Source of the DNA: an uncultured bacterium
Lineage (GTDB): Bacteria > Cyanobacteriota > Vampirovibrionia > Gastranaerophilales > Gastranaerophilaceae
Assembly (NCBI GenBank): GCA_900547585.1
Contig: URHD01000050.1
Location: 1-14,102 of the forward strand
Direction: 5' to 3'
DNA length: 14,102 bases
The position numbers and the translations under genes are program-made. A model generated the notes under the pieces. That model did no database searches. It was given only the letters and a program-made list of their open reading frames with translations, and was not told where the DNA came from. Positions 1-4,735 of this stretch are shown here, in pieces. Each line of letters starts with the position of its first letter. The first letter of the stretch is position 1.

Positions 1-43
1 ATATAAGAGTAAGTAAAAAATAAGTAAGTAAGGAGATACCAAA

Positions 44-640
44 ATGGGTTTAGCAGCATCACAAGCAAGATTGTTACTCTTAACAGCAAGAAAATCAGAC
101 CTTGAACTCAGAGCACAGCAGATTACAAACACAGAAATGATTCTTGCAATGCAGACAGAAAAAATTGCGCAGGAATATTCAAACAAAATTTCAAACAAAG
201 TTACAATGATGCAGGTTTCAACTGATATGAACGACGCAACTTTTAACCAGTCAGTAATTATGACTTACGATCAGTTGACTGCAGCAGGTTACACACTCCA
301 GTGGGCAGACGGCAGTGAATATGACAACACAGGCGTTTCTACTGCAACTTTGCAAGATGCTATCCAGAAAGGTGATTTGATAATTTACAGTTCTAAAACT
401 GGCGAAGAAGTCGGCATTACAGGTTCTTCAACTTTCTACCAGACTTATTACACAGAAGATGATGACGCAGCAACTGCTGATTACGAATCAAAAATGGCTC
501 AAATTCAGACAAAAGAAAAGAAATTGCAGATAGACCTCAACCAGATTGAAAACCAGCAGAAAGCTTGCGACACAGAAATCGATTCAGTTAAAAAAGTTAT
601 CGAAAAGAATATCGAAAGAACATTCAAAACATTCGCATAA
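44..640 (+). CDS. Coiled-coil protein of unknown function with MGLAASQAR N-terminus
   Basis: A 198-residue soluble protein with no signal peptide or membrane helix. The start is decided by AGGAGA at 31-36, seven bases before the ATG. Residues 1-60 form a hydrophobic then amphipathic helical stretch beginning MGLAASQARLLLLTARKSD. Residues 60-145 are a more polar middle rich in Thr, Asp and Tyr. Residues 147-195 are a Lys/Glu/Gln heptad-like helix that ends in KNIERTFKTF. The helix-middle-helix layout resembles axial proteins of the flagellin/hook type in outline, but this is shape only and no such family is recognised. I recall the N-terminal motif from hypothetical proteins of uncultured gut bacteria. 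An intrinsic terminator follows within 50 bases, so the gene is probably a single unit or the last of an operon. Function is not assigned. Confidence 0.85.
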   Translation: MGLAASQARLLLLTARKSDLELRAQQITNTEMILAMQTEKIAQEYSNKISNKVTMMQVSTDMNDATFNQSVIMTYDQLTAAGYTLQWADGSEYDNTGVSTATLQDAIQKGDLIIYSSKTGEEVGITGSSTFYQTYYTEDDDAATADYESKMAQIQTKEKKLQIDLNQIENQQKACDTEIDSVKKVIEKNIERTFKTFA

Positions 641-685
641 GCTAAAAACTTACAAAAGATGTAGCAACCCAATTACTTACAATTT

Positions 686-718
686 AAAAACCCGCTTGTT
701 TGTTAAGCGGGTTTTTTA
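686..718 (+). terminator. Intrinsic terminator of the 44-640 gene
   Basis: Stem AACCCGCTT (689-697) pairs perfectly with AAGCGGGTT (705-713) around a 7-base loop. It is preceded by an A run and followed by a T run ending at 717. This is a classic rho-independent terminator. The A run and T run are symmetric, so it could also work on the minus strand. Confidence 0.9.
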
Positions 719-757
719 TTTGCTCTATGTTCTTTCTAATTCCGAAAGGAGCCGGTC

Positions 758-856
758 ATGATGAAATTTTACCTTAATTCTGAGATTTTTTCTGTCATCC
801 GGAAATTTTCCCGTCATCCCGAACTTGTTTCGGGATCTTACCGGTTGGAAATTTAA
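758..856 (+). CDS. Possible 32-codon mini-ORF running into the repeat cluster
   Basis: ATG-ATG at 758-763 sits six bases after a strong ribosome binding site, AAAGGAG (745-751). The frame stays open for 32 codons and stops at TAA 854-856. The second half (SRHPELVSGS) is encoded by intergenic repeat copy 1, so the natural C-terminus is uncertain. The binding site lies in the 3' arm of a possible hairpin (730-736 with 744-750) that could mask it. No promoter is visible between the terminator at 718 and this start. It may be the remnant of a gene whose body was replaced by repeats, or chance. Low confidence as a real protein. Confidence 0.25.
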   Translation: MMKFYLNSEIFSVIRKFSRHPELVSGSYRLEI

Positions 857-873
857 GCGTCAAGCCGGCAAGA
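811..873 (+). repeat. Intergenic palindromic repeat, copy 1
   Basis: 63 bases, identical to copy 2 (964-1026) at 59 positions. It contains a hairpin with ATCCCGAA (816-823) and TTCGGGAT (829-836) around the loop CTTGT. It resembles the REP-like intergenic elements whose spurious translation reads RHPELVSGS. Confidence 0.85.
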
Positions 874-896
874 TGCTGAAACGAGTTCAGCAAGAC
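870..896 (-). repeat. Inverted, diverged partner of the palindromic repeat
   Basis: A 27-base stretch matching the reverse complement of the hairpin part of copy 1 at 21 of 27 positions. Its own hairpin, GCTGAA (875-880) and TTCAGC (886-891), differs from the CCCGAA/TTCGGG arms but is still fully paired, so the changes are compensatory. Confidence 0.65.
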
Positions 897-963
897 GAAA
901 TTTTTGCGGTCTTCCGGAGCTTTTGCCGTATTCTGGAACTTTTTTCGTAGTCCTGAGATTTTG

Positions 964-1026
964 CCGTCATCCCGAACTTGTTTCGGGATCTTATCGGTCG
1001 AAAATGTAAGCGTCAAGCCGGCAAGA
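964..1026 (+). repeat. Intergenic palindromic repeat, copy 2
   Basis: Second 63-base copy, 153 bases downstream of copy 1 in the same orientation, with four substitutions clustered outside the hairpin. The hairpin CCCGAA-CTTGT-TTCGGG is unchanged. The rest of the 641-1074 gap shows no convincing gene. Confidence 0.85.
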
Positions 1027-1074
1027 AGTTAAAACTGGTTAAGCTTGAAACAAATTTAGCCGAAAAACCCCTGT

Positions 1075-1305
1075 TTAGTTAAAAAATCTTTGAGCCTGCG
1101 CTTCTGCAAGATCCGCCTGCCTCAAAACTGCATCGATTCTTGCTGTTCGGGATTCTGCTGGGCTTACTTCAGCTTCGGGGCCGAGAATCGGACTCGGAAT
1201 GTATGTTCTTTTCAGCTCGGGAAGTTCTGTATTATTGGTTTTTGCCACACTTTGTGCTGCCAGTGATTGGCTTGCAATTGCTTGAGCCGGTTTTGGCTGC
1301 TGCAT
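1075..1305 (-). CDS. Short Ala/Gln-rich protein of unknown function
   Basis: 76 residues from the ATG at 1303-1305, reading MQQPKPAQAIASQSLAAQ. There is a low-complexity Ala/Gln/Ser N-terminal third, a Pro-rich middle (TYIPSPILGPEAE) and a C-terminal amphipathic helix rich in Ala, Glu and Arg. No signal peptide or membrane segment is seen. An upstream in-frame ATG at 1365 would give 96 residues but would overlap the preceding gene by 38 bases. Neither start has a good ribosome binding site. The ATG lies 22 bases after the stop of the 495-residue gene, so translation could be coupled. The Gln/Ala-rich tail of that upstream protein has a similar composition, which leaves open a split by frameshift. 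Function unknown. Confidence 0.5.
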   Translation of the reverse strand: MQQPKPAQAIASQSLAAQSVAKTNNTELPELKRTYIPSPILGPEAEVSPAESRTARIDAVLRQADLAEAQAQRFFN

Positions 1306-1327
1306 TTTTGTGAGCAGGTCGCCTTTT

Positions 1328-2815
1328 TTAATTGATATTTTGAGCCTGCTGAGTTGTCTGAACATTTTGCCGGGCTGCCATTTCGGCTTCTATTTCTTTT
1401 TTCAGATCTTCAAGCTGCTGTGCATTCTGCTGCTCATCGGTTTTTTGTTCTTCTTCTTTGTCAAGAATAGATTTTTGGGGCTTGCCAAAGATTTTGTGAG
1501 AAATTTTTACCGCAGTGTCCGTAAATAGCGACATAACCACTGTTGCAATGAACGCAAATCTGCCTACATAGCCTGCGCCGATTTTTGCACCGTAACCTGT
1601 CATTTTTAATGCATTTTTGAACGGGTTGGCTGTTTTAAGTGGGCGGATAGTTTCTTTGATTCTGCCCCAGCTCAAGAGATTGCCTACCCATTTGAACGGT
1701 TTTTGCCAGAATTTAACTTTTCCGCTCTTGATATTGTTGAGTTCGGCTTTCAGTGCGTTATATGCTGCTTCATCACCGGCTTTTCCGGCTGCGTTGAGTT
1801 TTTCGATAGTTTCATGGTATTTTTTGTAGTTTTCAGGGCTCATTCCAATGTTTTTAAGACCAGCTGCTTTGTTAAATACGCGCAGCTGAAGCCCCATTGT
1901 GAGCATCATTGCCATAAAGCTTGCCATTGATTCGGCGAAAGTTTTAAATCTGTCGCCTTTGGGGGCGTCCATACCTTCTTTTAATGACTGCGCAAGGAAA
2001 AATGCCTGCAATGCAACTGCCACTTTACCGCCAGCCATGCCGTTTGAAAGGGCTTCAAGGGCTCTGAATGTCCCGCCGGAGAGTTTTTTACCTAACGAAT
2101 TGGTTATGTTTTTATAATTTTGGGTTAGACGCATTTTGTTGTAGATTTCGCCAAGAGTTCCTCCTTTTTGCAGGAATTTCGGCATTGGAACCCATGTTTT
2201 TGAGGTGTTGAAGAATTCAGCATGCGTTTCAGGGTGCGCTTTTAGCGCTTCAAAGATTTCTTTTGTATATTTGTGCGAATCTTTTGCAGTTTTCTCAAGA
2301 ATATCTTTGAAAACTGTAGTGCCATGAGCTTTGTCGTATGCTTCCATAAGCTCTCTGGCGCTTGTTGCAAGGTGCCCCATTGTACCGGTTGCCTGTCCCT
2401 GTGCCATCGAGCCGCCGACACTTGGTTTTGTCCAGATACTTCTTAAGATTTCAGATTTATTTACAACATTGTTTTTGAACCATTCATTAAAATCGGCAAG
2501 TTTTGTGCCTGTGGCTTTAAGGGCCGGTTTGCTGCCCAATCTGTCGCCAAATTGTTCGATTTTTCCAAAGAAAGTATCGTCATAATTGCCGCGAAGCTGT
2601 TTGTTCAAAACAGATGATGCCCACAAAAGCGGAATCCCGAAACCTAAGGTACCGCCTATTAAAACAGCCGGATTGTCCTGAGTTTTTTGGGCTTGTTTGA
2701 GTAATGTATTGTCTTCGATTTTTTTAGCACCTGCGTTGATTTGCGGATTGTTCGGATAAGCCGCAAAATTAGGGTTTTGGCCCGGAAAATATGTGCTGTT
2801 AATGTTTGATTGCAT
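1328..2815 (-). CDS. Lineage-specific multi-helix membrane protein, unknown function
   Basis: A 495-residue protein that I do not recognise. The start ATG at 2815 follows TAGGTT, a weak ribosome binding site, at a normal distance. The N-terminus is Asn/Pro/Gln-rich and looks disordered (about residues 1-45). Likely membrane segments are near 48-70 (a run beginning VLIGGTLGFGIPLLWASSVL), 260-277, 293-313 and 408-432. Long basic amphipathic helices lie between them. The tail from about 450 is a Lys/Glu/Gln coiled-coil-like stretch ending in QTTQQAQNIN. There is no secretion signal at the extreme N-terminus. The build of internal helices, a late membrane segment and a Gln/Asn-rich tail is shared with the protein at 12649-14034, but I see no clear sequence match between them. 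The short ORF at 1075-1305 follows on the same strand. Confidence 0.85.
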   Translation of the reverse strand: MQSNINSTYFPGQNPNFAAYPNNPQINAGAKKIEDNTLLKQAQKTQDNPAVLIGGTLGFGIPLLWASSVLNKQLRGNYDDTFFGKIEQFGDRLGSKPALKATGTKLADFNEWFKNNVVNKSEILRSIWTKPSVGGSMAQGQATGTMGHLATSARELMEAYDKAHGTTVFKDILEKTAKDSHKYTKEIFEALKAHPETHAEFFNTSKTWVPMPKFLQKGGTLGEIYNKMRLTQNYKNITNSLGKKLSGGTFRALEALSNGMAGGKVAVALQAFFLAQSLKEGMDAPKGDRFKTFAESMASFMAMMLTMGLQLRVFNKAAGLKNIGMSPENYKKYHETIEKLNAAGKAGDEAAYNALKAELNNIKSGKVKFWQKPFKWVGNLLSWGRIKETIRPLKTANPFKNALKMTGYGAKIGAGYVGRFAFIATVVMSLFTDTAVKISHKIFGKPQKSILDKEEEQKTDEQQNAQQLEDLKKEIEAEMAARQNVQTTQQAQNIN

Positions 2816-2888
2816 TATCTAACCTACTATATAACATTACCTGTATAAATAAAAACATCCAAGCTGTGATTCTTGCTTTATTATGAAG

Positions 2889-2902
2889 AAATGTTAACAT
2901 TT
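2889..2902. other. 14-bp perfect palindrome at the cyclo-ligase stop codon
   Basis: AAATGTTAACATTT spans the TAA of the cyclo-ligase gene. It has no loop and no T run, so it is not a standard terminator. It could be a protein-binding site or chance in AT-rich DNA. Confidence 0.35.
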
Positions 2903-3427
2903 GATTATTTTTTCGGGCGTAATCACAAAATTAGCTTTTCTGTCAAAGCTTTCAGCAGGAATTTTCTCACAAAGCAGTTCTTCGTAAATTACAATAGCTG
3001 TTTTTGTCTTTTCGTGTAATTTGCCTAAAAAACGGTCATAGTAACCTTTTCCGTAGCCTATTCTGTATCCGGATTTGTCCGCGCAAACAGCGGGAATGAA
3101 AACTATATCAAGATTTAAAGCAGAATTGCTGCATTTTCTTACGGGCTCTTGAATATTGTATTTTCCGCAGACAAGCGGCGTGTTTTCATCAAAGAAAACC
3201 GGAACAATCTCGTTATTTGAGATTTTAGGCAGGTAAAAATTTTTTTTACAACTTGTGCATAGCCACAAAAGGTTGATTTCATTGTTAATCGGGTGGTAAA
3301 TCATGATATTTTGTGCTGATTTAAATTCCTCCCAGCTCAGAATCTTTTCCAGAATTTTTTTTGAGGCGTTTTCGCAATTCAAATTTTTTCTTATGATTTT
3401 CGATTTTTGTCTTAGTTGATTTTTCAT
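2894..3427 (-). CDS. 5-formyltetrahydrofolate cyclo-ligase
   Basis: A 177-residue cytosolic enzyme of the MTHFS/YgfA family. The family converts 5-formyl-THF to 5,10-methenyl-THF using ATP and so salvages folate one-carbon units. The N-terminus carries the usual basic KxxLRQKSK helix (residues 2-10). NIQEP (91-95) matches the family's substrate-loop motif (usually GIxEP). GYRIGYGKGYYDRFL (120-134) is the hallmark nucleotide/phosphate-binding signature. Length is slightly below the usual 180-200. The frame stays open upstream to 3562, but the ATG at 3425-3427 gives the family's normal N-terminus and the upstream extension would run through the XRE gene. There is no strong ribosome binding site. 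A predicted promoter lies at 3464-3492. It is divergent from the regulator gene, which might control it. Confidence 0.93.
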   Translation of the reverse strand: MKNQLRQKSKIIRKNLNCENASKKILEKILSWEEFKSAQNIMIYHPINNEINLLWLCTSCKKNFYLPKISNNEIVPVFFDENTPLVCGKYNIQEPVRKCSNSALNLDIVFIPAVCADKSGYRIGYGKGYYDRFLGKLHEKTKTAIVIYEELLCEKIPAESFDRKANFVITPEKIIKC

Positions 3428-3434
3428 ATATAAC

Positions 3435-3463
3435 TTTACATTCCGGCAATTTTTATATATAAT
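3435..3463 (+). promoter_or_regulatory. Promoter of the XRE-cobO-fliS operon
   Basis: A -35 box TTTACA (3435-3440), a 17-base spacer and a perfect -10 box TATAAT (3458-3463). The predicted start of transcription is near 3470, about 22 bases before the regulator's ATG. This is the clearest promoter in the window. Confidence 0.75.
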
Positions 3464-3492
3464 ATTATAACCACATAATGGTAATTTTTGAA
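3464..3492 (-). promoter_or_regulatory. Promoter of the cyclo-ligase gene
   Basis: On the minus strand, a perfect -10 box TATAAT (3469-3464) lies 17 bases from a weaker -35 box TTCAAA (3492-3487). Transcription would begin near 3457, giving a leader of about 30 bases. Its -10 box abuts the plus-strand -10 box, so the two promoters should exclude each other. Confidence 0.55.
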
Positions 3493-3842
3493 TGGACAAA
3501 AAAAAGTTAAGTATTAAACTTAAAAACGCTCGAATAGAAGCTGGATTGAAACAAGAAGACATCGCGAAGTTAATGAATCTGCCGATTTCCGCAATTTCAG
3601 TTATAGAAAACGGAAAAAGAGGTGTGGATGTTATTGAACTTTTGAGATTCGCTGAATTTTACCACAAACCGGTTGACTGGTTCTTCAACAGCGGTCAAAA
3701 CCCTGACAGAAGACGATGGTATGACAAAGATTCCCAACTCCGCGAGGCTGTTGAATTATTAAGAATCGCCCCTGCACGCTATCAAAAAAGCTGCGCATGT
3801 GCTATTATAGGATTCTTAAAAGACAGCGGACTTGTTAAATAA
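3492..3842 (+). CDS. XRE-family helix-turn-helix regulator
   Basis: A 116-residue DNA-binding protein. Residues 6-61 form a Cro/C1-type HTH domain. The pattern KLKNARIEAGLKQEDIAKLM is helices 1-2, PISAISVIENGKRG contains the recognition helix, and VIELLRFAEFYHKPVDWFF closes the domain in the usual way. Residues 67-116 form a short helical tail (REAVELLRIAPARYQKSCAC), possibly for dimerisation. Its stop TAA is followed directly by the ATG of cobO, with no bases between. No clear ribosome binding site precedes the start. It is the first gene of the long plus-strand run, and its promoter overlaps that of the cyclo-ligase, so autoregulation and control of the divergent gene are plausible inferences. 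The ligand or signal is unknown. Confidence 0.9.
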   Translation: MDKKKLSIKLKNARIEAGLKQEDIAKLMNLPISAISVIENGKRGVDVIELLRFAEFYHKPVDWFFNSGQNPDRRRWYDKDSQLREAVELLRIAPARYQKSCACAIIGFLKDSGLVK

Positions 3843-4427
3843 ATGGATGATAATCAAAACGATATTTGTCATTTAGTGAATCCGGAGTTTTCCGAACACG
3901 GCTATATTCAGGTTTATACAGGCAACGGCAAGGGAAAAACCACTGCCTCACTCGGGCTTGCCACAAGAGCGCTGGGGCGCGGGTGGAAGGTGCTTATTGT
4001 GATGTTCACAAAAGGCGGTAACAACTACGGTGAACTGAATACTTTTCTTAATCTTGCCCCTGTATTAAAGCAAAAAATAAAAATTGTGCAGGCGGGGCTG
4101 GATAGGATAGTTTATTCCAACAATATTTCCGACGAAGACAGGAAAGTCGTTTCAGATGGCTGGACTCTGGCTAAAAAAGCTATTTTAAACAATGAATATC
4201 AGATGGTAATCCTTGATGAGGCAAATATTGCACTTGATTTGGGGCTTATCAGGCTTGATGATATGCTTGATACTCTCAAACATAAACCCGACAGAATGGA
4301 AATAGTCCTGACCGGTAGAAATGCAAAGCCTGAAATAATCGAAATCGCACATCTTGTTTCTGAAATTCAGCCGGTAAAACATTACTGGGACAAAGGCATA
4401 AGTGCGAGGGAAGGTATTGAATTTTGA
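3843..4427 (+). CDS. cobO: Cob(I)alamin adenosyltransferase, CobO/BtuR type
   Basis: A 194-residue cytosolic P-loop enzyme of the CobA/CobO/BtuR family. The family transfers the adenosyl group of ATP to cob(I)alamin or a corrinoid to make adenosylcobalamin. Residues 25-36 hold the P-loop TGNGKGKTTASL, which in this family binds ATP. VILDEANIALDLGLI (122-136) covers the Walker B-like strand and the conserved Asn-Ile-Ala segment. LTGRNAKPEIIEIAHLVSEI (156-175) and VKHYWDKGISAREGIEF (178-194) match the family's typical C-terminus, so the gene is complete. Its ATG directly abuts the TAA of the XRE gene and there is no ribosome binding site, which suggests translational coupling. No other B12-synthesis gene is present, so a role in salvage of imported corrinoid is likely but inferred. 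Confidence 0.95.
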   Translation: MDDNQNDICHLVNPEFSEHGYIQVYTGNGKGKTTASLGLATRALGRGWKVLIVMFTKGGNNYGELNTFLNLAPVLKQKIKIVQAGLDRIVYSNNISDEDRKVVSDGWTLAKKAILNNEYQMVILDEANIALDLGLIRLDDMLDTLKHKPDRMEIVLTGRNAKPEIIEIAHLVSEIQPVKHYWDKGISAREGIEF

Positions 4428-4454
4428 CTAATTTAGTGGTTTACTTGTAATAAT
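4424..4454 (+). promoter_or_regulatory. Possible internal promoter after cobO
   Basis: TTGACT (4424-4429) overlaps the cobO stop codon, and AATAAT (4449-4454) follows after a long 19-base spacer. Each box matches the consensus at five of six bases. It would supply extra transcription of the 82-residue and downstream genes. Weakly supported because of the spacer. Confidence 0.3.
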
Positions 4455-4477
4455 AGCGGATAGAACAGGAGAGTATT

Positions 4478-4726
4478 ATGAGTCAGCCTTTTGCACAACA
4501 GTTTAAAACGAGATTGGCACTTTTGGTGTTTATAAAAGGTGCAGCTGCTCCGATGGTATTGTATTTTGAGGATGTAAAGGCTGAGTATGATGAGTTTTTG
4601 GCTGCAATGCAGCTTCCTGTGGGCAAATTGATTGAAAAAGAGCCCATCGGGCCTATTAAAAAGGTCGCTGTAATGTCGAACCAGATTGCATCTCTGGCTA
4701 TTCAGGAAGAACTTTGCCAACAGTAA
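4478..4726 (+). CDS. Small conserved-looking protein of unknown function
   Basis: An 82-residue soluble protein starting after a strong ribosome binding site, AGGAGAG (4467-4473). Residues 10-30 alternate hydrophobic and small residues (LALLVFIKGAAAPMVLYFED). Next comes an acidic helix (residues 32-45), then a Lys/Pro turn region and a C-terminal helix ending EELCQQ. The predicted fold is a small alpha/beta domain. No family is recognised. The next gene's ribosome binding site overlaps this gene's stop codon and its ATG lies nine bases after the stop, so the two are probably made together and may be functional partners. Confidence 0.75.
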   Translation: MSQPFAQQFKTRLALLVFIKGAAAPMVLYFEDVKAEYDEFLAAMQLPVGKLIEKEPIGPIKKVAVMSNQIASLAIQEELCQQ

Positions 4727-4735
4727 GGGGTATTA

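Larger units (their letters stand above)
755..984. repeat. Degenerate array with 19-bp period
   Basis: Units resembling GTCATCCCGAAATTTTTCC begin at 755, 775, 794 and 813, and again at 890, 909, 928, 947 and 966. Spacing is 19 bases throughout apart from one 20-base step. Units differ at several bases but keep the pattern GTC-TCCGGA followed by a T run. The two phased groups each end in a full copy of the 63-bp repeat. The array seems to be decayed tandem duplication around the palindromic repeat. Confidence 0.6.

Noticed and set aside
755..984. CRISPR array
   Set aside because: The units are contiguous with no unique spacers, the period is too short, and no cas gene is near.
795..1016. Minus-strand ORF reading KIPKQVRDDGKISG twice
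   Set aside because: It is wholly the translation of the two repeat copies. This peptide pattern is a well-known artefact of intergenic repeats, and there is no ribosome binding site.
1310..1528. Plus-strand hydrophobic ORF with Phe runs
   Set aside because: It is antisense to the Lys/Glu/Gln-rich tail of the 495-residue protein, whose codons read as Phe/Leu on the other strand.
3428..3562. Longer start for the cyclo-ligase
   Set aside because: The extra 45 residues do not fit the family and would lie across both promoters and the start of the XRE gene.
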